A stretch of 64,000 bases of DNA from the NCBI GenBank assembly GCA_015680865.1, contig JADAKE010000013.1:1-64000 (forward strand). The letters run 5' to 3'. The notes under the pieces were generated by a model. The model ran no database searches. It had not been told where the DNA came from and saw only the letters and a program-made list of their open reading frames with translations. A program made the position numbers and the translations under genes. This document shows, piece after piece, positions 37,614 through 47,561 of the stretch. Positions within the stretch are counted from its first letter, which is position 1. Every line of letters begins with the position of its first letter. Source of the stretch: Enterococcus lacertideformus. Lineage in GTDB: Bacteria > Bacillota > Bacilli > Lactobacillales > Enterococcaceae.

Positions 37614-38047
37614 AGGAGAGCTCACTAGTTCATTTCTGGTGAAAAAATGAGAAAAACCTAAGAGTGGTAAAAATAAAATAGGTAGATAACTTGATGACAA
37701 ACTACGCTCTGTAAAATAAATGATAGTTGTTGATTTGTTACTTGTATGTTGATTATCGAAATATGCAGTTAGATTTAGAACGAAATCTTGTTCTAGATCC
37801 AACTGTTTCTTTCATTTATTGGCATATTTTAGCTTTTTTAGGCTAAAAACTTTATTTTTTACTATATAAAGCAGTTTAAATGATTATCAGCTGATAAGCG
37901 AACGTGAGAAGACTCGTAACAAGTATTTATTTTTTTATAGATTCCGTGATATACTTGGTAAGTTGAGAAAATACCTGTATGTCCCATTCAATAATGAATA
38001 GGATGACGAATAAGAAGATGAATGATGTAACAGAAATGGAGTAAAAC
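37614..38047. other. prfC upstream region, no supported gene
   Basis: An AT-rich region with no convincing ORF. The reverse-strand frame at 37518-37802 has no ribosome binding site and biased composition. A prfC promoter must lie here, but no box is clear enough to name. Confidence 0.5.
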
Positions 38048-39626
38048 ATGAATAACCCTAACTTAAAACAACAAGTAGATAACCGACGTACGTTTGCGAT
38101 TATTTCCCATACAGATGCTGGTAAAACAACTATTACTGAACAATTGCTTTTATTTGGTGGGGCAATACGTCAGGCAGGAACGGTCAAAGGAAAAAAGACT
38201 GGTAATTTTGCAAAATCTGACTGGATGGAAATTGAGAAGCAACGTGGAATCTCGGTGACAAGTTCTGTGATGCAGTTTGATTATCATGGGAAAAGAGTCA
38301 ATATCTTGGACACCCCAGGACATGAAGATTTTTCTGAAGATACGTATCGTACATTGATGGCTGTCGATAGTGCAGTCATGGTCATTGATAGTGCCAAAGG
38401 GATTGAGGCCCAAACAAAAAAACTATTCCAAGTTGTTAAAAAAAGAGGAATCCCTATTTTTACTTTTATCAACAAGTTGGATCGGGATGGTCGTGAACCA
38501 CTAGAACTCTTAGAAGAACTTGAAGAGTTGCTTGATATCGAGTCTTATCCAATGAACTGGCCGATCGGTATGGGAAAAGGCTTAGAAGGACTCTATGATA
38601 TCCACCATAATCGTATTGAATTTTATCGTCCAGAAAACTATAATGATGAACGTCTTGTTACCTTAGATAAAGATGGATTATTGCCAGAAGGACATTCTTT
38701 GACAGAAAATTCATTATATGAACAAGTACTTGAAGAAGTGGAATTACTTAAATAAGCAGGTGATTCTTTTAATGAAGAAAAGATTGCCCGCGGTGAACAG
38801 ACACCAGTTTTCTTTGGTTCAGCGTTAACAAATTTTGGTGTGCAAACATTTTTAGAAACCTTCGTGGAATTAGCCCCTTCACCTTACGGGCATCAAAAAC
38901 AATCAGGGCAAGAAGTTAGCCCTTATGAAGAAGAATTTTCAGGTTTTGTTTTTAAGATACAAGCAAACATGAATCCAGCTCATCGAGATAGGATTGCATT
39001 TGTTCGCATTTGTTCTGGAACATTTGAGCGTGGTATGGATGTTTCGTTAGAAAGAACAGGTAAAAAATTAAAATTGAGCAACGTTACACAATTTATGGCT
39101 GATTCTAGAGAAAACGTTGAAAAGGCAGTAGCAGGTGATATTATCGGGGTATATGACACAGGTAATTACCAAATCGGTGATACTTTATGAAGGAAAATTA
39201 AAAGTTGCTTACGAAGAGTTGCCCTCATTTACCCCTGAGTTATTTATGAAAGTGACTGCAAAAAATGTAATGAAACAAAAATCTTTCCATAAAGGAATCT
39301 ACCAGCTTGTACAAGAAGGAGCAATTCAACTCTACAAAACGTATTTAACAGAAGAGTATATCATTGGAGCGGTGGGACAGTTGCAATTTGAAGTATTTCA
39401 ATATCGGATGTTAAATGAGTATAATGCTGAAGTGATCATGTCGCCAATGGGTCATAAAATTGCTCGTTGGATTGATCCAGAAGATCTGGATGAAAAAATG
39501 AGCTCAAGTCGAAATATCTTAGCACGCGATCGTTTTGACCAGCCATTGTTCTTATTTGAAAATCAATTTGCGCAACGCTGGTTTGCTGACAAGTACCCAA
39601 ATGTAAAATTAAAGAGCTTGATGTAA
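38048..39626 (+). pseudogene. prfC: Peptide chain release factor 3, interrupted by a stop and a frameshift
   Basis: A translational GTPase: [12 protein letters not shown] (G1), GISVTSS (G2), [11 protein letters not shown] (G3), NKLDRDG (G4). After LEEVELLK a TAA at 38753-38755 interrupts the frame, which continues [20 protein letters not shown]. Near 39184-39188 two bases are missing in IGDTL(Y)EGKLKVAYE, moving the reading frame once more; the rest runs to a TAA at 39626. Native length is about 526 residues. RF3 recycles RF1/RF2 after termination. Two independent lesions occur in one gene. Confidence 0.9.
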
Positions 39627-39723
39627 AACATCTCATAAATATTTTTTATAAGTATAGTTTTCATATTAGTAAAAAAGTAAGATACTGTTAAATAAATCAT
39701 TTAAGCAAAATGGAGGAAATTTG

Positions 39724-40824
39724 ATGACTATTAAAGTGATGTCTATATTTGGAACGCGTCCAGAATCGATCAAAATGGCTCCACTAATTAAAGAGTTGGA
39801 AAAGGACGACCGATTCGAATCAGTAGTTACAGTTACAGGTCAACATAGAGAAATGTTGGATCAAGTATTGAAAATTTTTGAGATTACTCCGGATCATGAT
39901 TTAGACGTGATGAGTGTTAATCAAACATTAACTGCAATCACTACAAAAGTACTAGTAGCCTTGGAAGTAATTTTAAAAGAAGAATGTCCAGATATCGTAT
40001 TAGTGCATGGTGACACGACAACTACTTTTGCTGCAGCAACAGCTGCCTTTTATCAGCAAATAAAAGTAGGACACGTTGAAGCAGGACTTCGTACTTGGAA
40101 TAAGTGGTCACCATTTCCTGAAGAGATCAATCGACAAGCCACAGACATTCTTGCTGATTTATATTTTGCGCCTACCAAAGAGAGTGCAGAAAACCTTAAA
40201 AAAGAGCAGCATGATGAGACAACAATATTTATCACTGGTAATACAGCAATTTATGCTATGAGATATACAGTCTCAGCTGAGAATGAAAAGGTACAAGAAA
40301 CAGCTAAACAAATATTGGTTACCATGCATCGTAGAGAAAACCTAGGTGAGCCAATGAAGTATGTGTTTCAAGCATTAGGTAGAATCGCAAGTGATTTTCC
40401 AAATATAAAAATAGTTTTCCCTATGCATAAAAACCCAAAAGTGAGAGAAGTCGCTCAGCATATTTTAGGAAAATATGAAAATATTCAATTAATTGAACCA
40501 ATGGATGTCGTTGCGTTTCATAATGCTGCTGCGAGAAGCCATATTATCTTAACGGATTCTGGTGGTGTGCAAGAAGAAGCACCTTCCTTAGGCGTTCCTG
40601 TACTTGTTTTGAGAGATACAACCGAACGACCTGAAGGAGTAAGAGCTGGGACATTAAAGTTAGTTGGAACAGATGAAGAAACAGTTTACAATGAAACAAA
40701 AGAATTATTAACAAATGAAGAAGCGTATGTGGAGATGGCACAAGCAAAAAATCCATACGGAGATGGCTATGCAAGCAAAAGGATTGCAGATGCTATAGCA
40801 ACTTATTTTAAAGTAGAAGACTGA
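39724..40824 (+). CDS. wecB: UDP-N-acetylglucosamine 2-epimerase (non-hydrolysing)
   Basis: 366 residues of the WecB/MnaA family: FGTRPESIKMAPL (Arg/Glu), VHGDTTTTFAA, GHVEAGLRTWN, PFPEEINRQ, NTAI, MHRRENLG, TDSGGVQEEAP and LRDTTERPE. It interconverts UDP-GlcNAc and UDP-ManNAc for wall polymers. The ATG 39724 is preferred to the TTG at 39721 because TGGAGG sits eight bases earlier. Some normally conserved positions differ (GTRPEAI is GTRPESI), but catalytic residues are present. Confidence 0.9.
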   Translation: MTIKVMSIFGTRPESIKMAPLIKELEKDDRFESVVTVTGQHREMLDQVLKIFEITPDHDLDVMSVNQTLTAITTKVLVALEVILKEECPDIVLVHGDTTTTFAAATAAFYQQIKVGHVEAGLRTWNKWSPFPEEINRQATDILADLYFAPTKESAENLKKEQHDETTIFITGNTAIYAMRYTVSAENEKVQETAKQILVTMHRRENLGEPMKYVFQALGRIASDFPNIKIVFPMHKNPKVREVAQHILGKYENIQLIEPMDVVAFHNAAARSHIILTDSGGVQEEAPSLGVPVLVLRDTTERPEGVRAGTLKLVGTDEETVYNETKELLTNEEAYVEMAQAKNPYGDGYASKRIADAIATYFKVED

Positions 40825-40838
40825 GTTAATAAAATGAG

Positions 40839-40896
40839 CATAGGATTAATGACTGTAAGGAGGATGCCCTTTATAGTCATTCATCCTATGTTTTTA
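40839..40896 (+). terminator. Terminator of wecB
   Basis: CATAGGAT (40839-40846) and ATGACT (40849-40854) pair with AGTCAT (40875-40880) and ATCCTATG (40883-40890), followed by T5. Confidence 0.85.
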
Positions 40897-40951
40897 TTCG
40901 TAAAATATACGTTTGAAGGAGTAGTTTATCTTAAACATATTTTTATTTTTT

Positions 40952-40978
40952 TAGACAAAATAGACAAAATAGACAAAA
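40952..40978. repeat. 9-bp tandem repeat, three copies
   Basis: TAGACAAAA is repeated three times exactly in the short gap before the small ORF at 41045. Confidence 0.95.
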
Positions 40979-41044
40979 TAATGTTAATTAAATCAATTAC
41001 AATTAATTTACATACATATATGTAAAAGAAAGGGGAATTACTTT

Positions 41045-41217
41045 ATGGAGACAGAAGAGCAAAGGAGAAAGCGGAAAGCTAAAAAGAAAATTGAAATGCA
41101 ACGGTTGTGTCAGATGTTGGATATTGAAGGCTGGGAGCAAAATGAAGCTATTCTTAATGAGGTACGAGCGATCGTTCAATTAGGAAAACCCAAAAAAAAG
41201 AAACCAATCAACCTTAG
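41045..41217 (+). pseudogene. Small basic protein, unknown; probable one-base frameshift extends it
   Basis: As read the frame runs to 41296 (83 residues), but its last third passes through a terminator hairpin and codes for an unlikely tail. Adding one A to the eight-A run at 41192-41199 gives a stop at 41215-41217, just before the hairpin, and a 57-residue protein: TEEQRRKRKAKKKIEMQRLC, QMLDIEGWEQNEAILNEV, ending KKKETNQP. AAAGGGGA precedes the ATG. I do not recognise it. Confidence 0.5.
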
Positions 41218-41218
41218 C

Positions 41219-41246
41219 AGAGTCAAAATATTAATTTTTGACTCTT
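41219..41246 (+). terminator. Hairpin after the small ORF
   Basis: AGAGTCAAAA (41219-41228) pairs with TTTTTGACTCT (41235-41245). Confidence 0.6.
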
Positions 41247-41288
41247 GTAAGATGGCTTCTTTCTCTGCGATCTATCTATCAGGCATAA

Positions 41289-41609
41289 TTACATGACTAC
41301 TTCTGTATGTGGATGATGTTTATGAATAGAGATTTCAACTAAGTCAGCTAATTCGATGACTTGAATTTTATCTTCTTGGTATAGGGCGTCATGGATTTTA
41401 TTCAAAAAGTATTTTTTTACTTCTTCGATTTCTTTTGGCTGTATTTTACGTTTTTCGTTGATCAACAAAATCTCATTATGCTGAGGTGCTTCAGTGTAAA
41501 TGATCATTGTATTTCCTGCGGTATAAACCTTCACCATATTAGCGTCTGTACTTTCCAATTGATTTAAAACTAATCGTGAATGACTATTTGTTACATTAAC
41601 GAATTTCAT
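41289..41609 (-). CDS. DUF1827 family protein
   Basis: 106 residues: MKFVNVTNSHSRLVLNQL at the start, MIIYTEAPQHNEILL in the middle and VIELADLVEISIHKHHPHTEVVM at the end. This small family occurs in enterococci, streptococci and lactococci, often beside clpE as here. Function unknown. The start at 41609 follows AAGAGGTGAG; an upstream in-frame ATG at 41639 lacks one. Confidence 0.8.
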   Translation of the reverse strand: MKFVNVTNSHSRLVLNQLESTDANMVKVYTAGNTMIIYTEAPQHNEILLINEKRKIQPKEIEEVKKYFLNKIHDALYQEDKIQVIELADLVEISIHKHHPHTEVVM

Positions 41610-41770
41610 GGCGCTCACCTCTTTTATGTATAATTTCAATTGTAACCTAAAAATATTATAATTTGTTTTTAATGAAAAGAACAGTATTTTGCTTTTAATT
41701 TAAAATAAAAAACTCGCTTTGCATCATTGTTTGACACGAAGCGAGTTTTTTAGTTATTAAAAATTAATAG

Positions 41771-43741
41771 TTATTCAGTTGTTTTATTTGTTATTTCTTT
41801 TGCTAAATTTTCTGGTTTAGAGGTGATCACGATTTGATTCTCTTTATTCAGTTTCGCTTTTAGTTCATGGATGGAAGGATGATCTAAATAAAATTCGGCA
41901 ATGCTGTCTTCAATTTGTTCTTGGATAGTTCGACGAAGTGGACGCGCGCGCATTGCTGGATCATAGCCTAAATCAACTAGTTTTTCTTTTACGTTTGTTG
42001 GTACTTCAATATGCAATTGTTGTGCTGCTAACATATTATTCATATCATTTAGCATCAAGGTAACGATCGTCATTAAGTTTTCTTTTGATAATGCACTAAA
42101 CTCAATGATCCCGTCAAAGCGATTCAAAAATTCTGGCGTAAAGTAATTGTTTAATTGGTTTAATACGGATCGAGTGACTCCTTCACGAGCAGCTCCAAAA
42201 CCAACATTTGCTTCAATTTTACCTGTACCTGCATTACTTGTCATAATAATGATCGTATCTTTAAAACTTACCGTACGTCCTTGGGCATCTGTTAAGCGTC
42301 CATCATCCAATATTTGTAAGAACATGTGTAAAACATCTGGATGTACTTTTTCAACTTCATCTAATAAAATTAAACTGTACGGATTACGACGTACTTTTTC
42401 AGTCAGCTGACCTGCTTCTTCATAACCAACATAACCAGGAGGCGAACCGATCAACTTAGAAACACTATGTTTTTCCATGTACTCAGACATATCAAAACGA
42501 ATCATTGAATCTTCAGATCCAAAGAGTTCAAATGCTAATTGTTTGGCCAACTCCGTTTTACCTACACCTGTAGGCCCCACAAATAGAAACGAACCAATTG
42601 GACGGTTTTTCTTGTTTAAACCTACACGGTTACGGCGAATAGCTTTAGCGACTCGATCGACAGCATAATCTTGTCCGATAACATGAGTTTTTAAATCAGT
42701 TGCAAGATTTTTTAATTGTGTCTGTTCTTTTTCTTTTTCTTTTAGATCACCAACAGGGATGCCGGTGCGTTGTTCGACGATTTGTTCCATGTCTTTTTCA
42801 GTGATGACAGGAGTTTCCTCATCTGTTAGTTGACGTTCTTTCATTGTCTGTAATTTATTAATTTGATCACGGTAATAGGCTGCTTTTTCGAAATCTTCTT
42901 CTTTAGAAGCTTGTACTTTTTGTTCTTGCGCTTCTTGAAGTTTCTTTTCAATGATCCGATATTCGTTCAATGTCGTTGCGCCGACCATTTGTAATTCACC
43001 ACGTGCCAAAGCTGGTTTTAAAATATTGCCAGCATCCATATTACCATCACCAGCAGAACCAGCACCTACAATTTCATGAACTTCATCAATAAATAAGATG
43101 ACATTCTCGGCTTGTTTGATTTCTTCAATCAATTTTTGCATCCGTTCTTCAAATTGACCGCGAATACCTGTTCCTTGAACTAAAGACACAACATCTAAGC
43201 GGATGACTTCTTTGTCCATTAGTTTTTGAGGAACGTCCCCATCAACGATTTTTTGGGCAAGCCCTTCAACTACAGCTGTTTTACCAACACCAGGTTCACC
43301 GATCAACACAGGATTATTTTTGGTCATACGATTCAAGATTTCGATCACACGTTTGATCTCTTCATCCCGTCCAATCACAGGATCGATATCTCCTTGGCGT
43401 GCTTGCTCCGTGATATTGATACCATATTCTCCTAAGAGACCTTCGGTATTTCCTTGAGGGGGTTGGCAACCGTTAAAATTGTTATTTCCACCGAATTGAG
43501 TTAGAGGAGTTTGTTCATAATTTCCTTGTTGTTGCATCTGACGAGACATGGAACGAAATAGGTCGTCCAAACTGCCAAAGCCAAAAGGGTCATTTTGCGC
43601 CATACTAGTTAAACCTCCATTTTGTTGATTTTTAATCTTCTGATAGCAACTTTGGCAATAGTCCAGTTGTGCTCGTTGCCCGTTGACTGTTGCATATAAG
43701 TGGATCGTTGCTTCATTTTTACCACAGTTTTGACAAAGCAT
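41771..43741 (-). CDS. clpE: ClpE, Clp protease ATP-binding subunit, with an in-frame internal deletion
   Basis: 656 residues: N-terminal zinc finger (CQNCG ... CQSC), first AAA+ domain ([19 protein letters not shown]), UVR domain ([14 protein letters not shown]), second AAA+ domain ([19 protein letters not shown]) and C-terminal D2. The family is usually near 745 residues. Here [13 protein letters not shown] runs directly into KLQEAQEQK near 42945-42955, so about 90 residues are missing in frame, including the arginine-finger segment (L-E-R-R) and the small subdomain of the first AAA+ domain. ClpE unfolds damaged proteins for ClpP. The deleted form is unlikely to work as a normal ATPase ring. 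Confidence 0.9.
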   Translation of the reverse strand: MLCQNCGKNEATIHLYATVNGQRAQLDYCQSCYQKIKNQQNGGLTSMAQNDPFGFGSLDDLFRSMSRQMQQQGNYEQTPLTQFGGNNNFNGCQPPQGNTEGLLGEYGINITEQARQGDIDPVIGRDEEIKRVIEILNRMTKNNPVLIGEPGVGKTAVVEGLAQKIVDGDVPQKLMDKEVIRLDVVSLVQGTGIRGQFEERMQKLIEEIKQAENVILFIDEVHEIVGAGSAGDGNMDAGNILKPALARGELQMVGATTLNEYRIIEKKLQEAQEQKVQASKEEDFEKAAYYRDQINKLQTMKERQLTDEETPVITEKDMEQIVEQRTGIPVGDLKEKEKEQTQLKNLATDLKTHVIGQDYAVDRVAKAIRRNRVGLNKKNRPIGSFLFVGPTGVGKTELAKQLAFELFGSEDSMIRFDMSEYMEKHSVSKLIGSPPGYVGYEEAGQLTEKVRRNPYSLILLDEVEKVHPDVLHMFLQILDDGRLTDAQGRTVSFKDTIIIMTSNAGTGKIEANVGFGAAREGVTRSVLNQLNNYFTPEFLNRFDGIIEFSALSKENLMTIVTLMLNDMNNMLAAQQLHIEVPTNVKEKLVDLGYDPAMRARPLRRTIQEQIEDSIAEFYLDHPSIHELKAKLNKENQIVITSKPENLAKEITNKTTE

Positions 43742-43861
43742 AAATGATTCACGTCCTTCCCATGATTCACATGATTATATTTATAGTTTACAACTCGTTG
43801 TAATGAAGGTAAAAAGATAACTCTCATTAGAAATAGAAAGAAAAAAGAAAGGTGAAAATGT

Positions 43862-43916
43862 ATTGACCATTATTGACCTTTGCTTATTATTATACTAAAT
43901 TTTATAGTCCATGCAA
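43862..43916 (-). promoter_or_regulatory. clpE promoter with a CtsR operator
   Basis: On the minus strand TTGCAT (43911-43916), a 16-base spacer and TATAAT (43889-43894) form a sigma-A promoter. Directly downstream, GGTCAAT-AAT-GGTCAAT (43862-43878) matches the CtsR heptad direct repeat. Heat shock should therefore induce clpE by release of CtsR. Confidence 0.85.
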
Positions 43917-44322
43917 GTATTTAGTTTACAAAGATCAAGAGAAAAAGGAGATTAAATAAAATTATATAAGTATCTAAAAAAGTAGTTAAAAAGAAATAAC
44001 TCACTTTTTAAGATAGGAAAAATAGTACGATCAATCCTCCCAAATAACTAGAGTTTATATTCCCACAATTAAAAAAGAGGAAAAACAAATTAAATAAATA
44101 TGGAGATTGACATACCTATTGTCATTTTATAGGAAAGTAGTGTTAAATATTTTCTACACTTTTGATTGAATTTAAATGAAAACTGTTGTATCTATCGGGA
44201 AAAAATGGTAATCTTTACAGATGAAAGGGTACCACTTATTAGTTTAGTTAGTGTCTTAGTAAACTGCTAAAAAAGAAAACACTCACATAAAAACAACACT
44301 CACTTAAAGGAGACCGATTAAT
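43917..44322. other. clpE-ptsH intergenic region
   Basis: There is no gene. TTGTAT, a 17-base spacer and TAATCT near 44187-44215 is a possible ptsH promoter, leaving a leader of about 100 bases before AAAGGAGA. Confidence 0.4.
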
Positions 44323-44589
44323 ATGGAAAAGAAAGAATTTCACGTAGTAGCAGAAACTGGAATCCACGCACGTCCAGCTACATTATTAGTACAAACAGCA
44401 AGCAAATTTAACTCTGATATAAACTTAGAGTATAAAGGTAAATCAGTAAACTTAAAATCTATCATGGGCGTTATGTCTTTAGGTGTAGGTCAAGGTTCTG
44501 ATGTAACAATCACAGCCGAAGGTGCTGACGAAGCAGATGCAATTGCAGCTATCGTTGATACAATGAAGAAAGAAGGATTATCTGAATAA
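44323..44589 (+). CDS. ptsH: Phosphocarrier protein HPr
   Basis: 88 residues. His15 in [12 protein letters not shown] accepts phosphate from PEP via enzyme I, and Ser46 in [12 protein letters not shown] is the HPr-kinase site that gives CcpA co-repressor activity. It links sugar uptake to catabolite control, including the cre site at 26628. The stop overlaps the ptsI start. Confidence 0.98.
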   Translation: MEKKEFHVVAETGIHARPATLLVQTASKFNSDINLEYKGKSVNLKSIMGVMSLGVGQGSDVTITAEGADEADAIAAIVDTMKKEGLSE

Positions 44590-46316
44590 TGGTTGAAATG
44601 CTAAAAGGGATTGCCGCAAGTGACGGCGTAGCCGTTGCAAAAGCTTACCTGCTAGTTCAACCGGATTTAACATTCAGTAAGACAACAGTAGAAGATACAG
44701 CAACTGAAACATCACGTTTAGATGATGCTTTAGCGAAATCTACTGAAGAATTGCAACAAATTCGTGAAAAAGCAGCGCAAAGCTTAGGTGAAGCAGAAGC
44801 GCAAGTATTTGACGCACATTTGATGGTTTTATCAGACCCAGAAATGGTTGGTCAAATCAAACAAAATATTAATGATAACAGTGTAAATGCTGAATCAGCA
44901 TTAAAAGAAGTAACTGATATGTATATAAATATGTTCGAAGCAATGGAAGACAATGCGTATATGCAAGAACGTGCAGCTGATATCCGTGATGTTGCAAAAC
45001 GTATTTTGGCACACTTGCTAGGTGTAACGTTACCAAATCCATCAATGATTAATGAAGAAGTTGTGGTTGTTGCGCATGACTTGACACCAAGTGATACTGC
45101 TCAATTGGATCGCAATTATGTTAAAGCGTTTGTAACTGATATCGGTGGGCGTACTTCGCATTCTGCAATTATGGCTCGTTCTTTGGAAATCCCGGCAATC
45201 GTAGGGACAAAAGAAATCACTGCTAAAGTCAAAAAAGGCGATGTGTTAGCTGTTAATGGGATTGAAGGCGATGTAATCGTTGACCCTACAGATGAACAAA
45301 AAGCTGAATTTGAGAAAATTGGCATGGAATACGCAGCTCAAAAAGCAGAGTGGGAAAAACTAAAACATGCTGAAACGGTGACTGCTGATGGTAAACACTT
45401 TGAATTAGCAGCTAATATTGGTACGCCAAAAGATTTAGTAGGTGTTCATAATAATGGCGGGGAAGCAGTTGGTCTTTACCGTACAGAATTCTTGTACATG
45501 GATTCTCCTGATTTTCCAACTGAAGATGATAAATATGAAGCTTACAAAACTGTTCTTGAAGGTATGGAAGGTAAACCAGTTGTAGTGCGTACGATGGACA
45601 TCGGTGGAGACAAAGAATTACCTTACTTGCAATTACCTCATGAAATGAATCCGTTCTTAGGATATCGTGCATTACGTATCAGCCTTTCAGAACAAGGTGA
45701 TGATATGTTCCGTACACAAATGAGAGCATTGTTGCGAGCATCTGTCCACGGAAACTTACGTATTATGTTCCCAATGGTAGCGACTCTTAAAGAATTCCGT
45801 GCTGCAAAAGCAATTTTTGAAGATGAAAAACAAAAATTATTGAATGAAGGCGTGGAAGTATCTGATACGATCCAAGTCGGTATCATGATTGAAATTCCTG
45901 CTGCTGCTGTCTTAGCCGACAAGTTTGCAAAAGAAGTTGATTTCTTCTCTGTAGGTACAAATGATTTGATCCAATATACTATGGCTGCTGACCGTATGAA
46001 TGAACGTGTCTCATACTTATATCAACCTTATAACCCATCGATTTTACGTTTGATCAAAAATGTTATCGATGCAGCACATGCTGAAGGTAAGTGGGCTGGT
46101 ATGTGTGGCGAAATGGCTGGCGATCAAACAGCGGTACCTTTACTTGTAGGTATGGGATTAGATGAGTTCTCAATGAGTGCTACATCAATCTTAAAAACAC
46201 GTAGTCTAATGAAACGTTTAGATACAACAAAAATGGCTGAACTTGCTGATCGTGCATTGAAAGAATGTGACACGATGGAAGAAGTCGTTGAACTTGTTAA
46301 CGAATACGTAAAATAA
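44589..46316 (+). CDS. ptsI: Phosphoenolpyruvate-protein phosphotransferase (enzyme I)
   Basis: 575 residues: an N-terminal HPr-binding/phosphohistidine domain with the active-site His in [13 protein letters not shown], and a PEP-binding barrel with [29 protein letters not shown] and the Cys in GMCGEMAGD. It passes phosphate from PEP to HPr. It overlaps ptsH by one base (TAATG). Intact. Confidence 0.98.
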   Translation: MVEMLKGIAASDGVAVAKAYLLVQPDLTFSKTTVEDTATETSRLDDALAKSTEELQQIREKAAQSLGEAEAQVFDAHLMVLSDPEMVGQIKQNINDNSVNAESALKEVTDMYINMFEAMEDNAYMQERAADIRDVAKRILAHLLGVTLPNPSMINEEVVVVAHDLTPSDTAQLDRNYVKAFVTDIGGRTSHSAIMARSLEIPAIVGTKEITAKVKKGDVLAVNGIEGDVIVDPTDEQKAEFEKIGMEYAAQKAEWEKLKHAETVTADGKHFELAANIGTPKDLVGVHNNGGEAVGLYRTEFLYMDSPDFPTEDDKYEAYKTVLEGMEGKPVVVRTMDIGGDKELPYLQLPHEMNPFLGYRALRISLSEQGDDMFRTQMRALLRASVHGNLRIMFPMVATLKEFRAAKAIFEDEKQKLLNEGVEVSDTIQVGIMIEIPAAAVLADKFAKEVDFFSVGTNDLIQYTMAADRMNERVSYLYQPYNPSILRLIKNVIDAAHAEGKWAGMCGEMAGDQTAVPLLVGMGLDEFSMSATSILKTRSLMKRLDTTKMAELADRALKECDTMEEVVELVNEYVK

Positions 46317-46321
46317 TTATC

Positions 46322-46360
46322 AAAAGCTGGTGCAGCTATTATCGCTGTACCAGCTTTTTG
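46322..46360 (+). terminator. ptsHI terminator
   Basis: AAAAGCTGGT (46322-46331) pairs with ACCAGCTTTTT (46349-46359). Confidence 0.9.
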
Positions 46361-46503
46361 TGATTATCATAAAATACATAAGTAGCTGTTGTTCTAAGAT
46401 AAGAGACAAATGCTTTAATTGTTGTCGTTTTTCAAAATCGGACTTAAGTTTGAGTGACAGTTTCGACGCTATGTTATACTATATAAAAGAAGGAGGGCGT
46501 AAG

Positions 46504-47529
46504 GTGAAGGTATTATTATATTTTGAAAGTGAGAAAATGCTTGCAAAGTCTGGAATTGGACGTGCACTCGATCATCAAAAACGTGCTCTAAAAGATGTAG
46601 GGATTCCCTACACATTAGATAGTAAAGAAGACTATGATATTTTACATATCAATACATATGGTATCAATAGTCATAACATGGTCAACAAAGCAAGAAGAGA
46701 CGGTAAAAAGATCGTCTATCATGCGCACTCGACAGAAGAAGATTTTCGTAATTCATTTATCGGATCAAATCAACTATCACCATTAGTAAAAAAATATTTA
46801 GTAGGATTGTATCAAAAGGCTGATTATCTGATTACTCCTACCCCCTATTCTAAAATGTTACTTGAAAGCTATGGTATTGATTTGCCGATTCAACCAATAT
46901 CTAATGGAATTGATCTGGAAAAGTATCGACCAGATCCAATTAAAGAACAGAAATTTCGTGAATATTTCCATCTTTCAGCCGATCAAAAAGTGATTATTTG
47001 CGTGGGACTCTTTTTTGCACGTAAAGGAATCATTGATTTCGTTGAAATTGCGAAATCAATGCCAGAGTATACATTTATTTGGTTTGGTCATGTACCGATG
47101 TATTCAATTACTAAAAATATTCGTGAAATAGTCAAAGAAAGTCATCCAGATAATGTGATATTCCCAGGATATATTCGGGGAGAAATTATTGAAGGTGCCT
47201 TTTCGGGTGCAGACCTATTTTTCTTTCCGTCCTATGAAGAAACAGAAGGAATCGTTGTGCTAGAAGCTTTAGCAAGTAAACAAAATGTCTTAGTTCGAAA
47301 CATTCCTGTCTATCATGGCTGGTTAGAAGATAAAAAAAATTGTTACATGGGTAACTCAAATGAAGAATTTTCCTTGTTAATTAAAAATATTATTGAAGAC
47401 GAAGTTCCTAGTTTAGTAGAATCCGGTTATCAAACAGCCAAAGAACGGAGTATTGAAAAAATTGGTGAACAGCTTCAAAAAGTTTATAGGCAAGTATTAG
47501 AAGAATGTTCTTCCATTACTGAAAAATAA
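46504..47529 (+). CDS. bgsA: Glycosyltransferase for glycolipid synthesis (BgsA-like)
   Basis: 341 residues, GT-B fold, family 4: KSGIGRALDHQKRALKD at the start, YHAHSTEEDFRNSF, TPYSKMLLESYGI, PISNGIDLEKY, and SYEETEGIVVLEAL with the donor-binding Glu pair. In E. faecalis the tandem pair bgsA-bgsB near the fab operon makes diglucosyl- and monoglucosyl-diacylglycerol, the lipoteichoic-acid anchor; order and position here match. The GTG start at 46504 follows GAAGGAGGGCG. Confidence 0.75.
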   Translation: MKVLLYFESEKMLAKSGIGRALDHQKRALKDVGIPYTLDSKEDYDILHINTYGINSHNMVNKARRDGKKIVYHAHSTEEDFRNSFIGSNQLSPLVKKYLVGLYQKADYLITPTPYSKMLLESYGIDLPIQPISNGIDLEKYRPDPIKEQKFREYFHLSADQKVIICVGLFFARKGIIDFVEIAKSMPEYTFIWFGHVPMYSITKNIREIVKESHPDNVIFPGYIRGEIIEGAFSGADLFFFPSYEETEGIVVLEALASKQNVLVRNIPVYHGWLEDKKNCYMGNSNEEFSLLIKNIIEDEVPSLVESGYQTAKERSIEKIGEQLQKVYRQVLEECSSITEK

Positions 47530-47561
47530 AATAATAAAGGGTAGTTTGGAGGCAAAAAATC

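Noticed and set aside
37518..37802. 94-codon reverse-strand frame upstream of prfC
   Set aside because: Ser/Leu/Phe-rich composition, no ribosome binding site, and it overlaps a better-supported plus-strand remnant.
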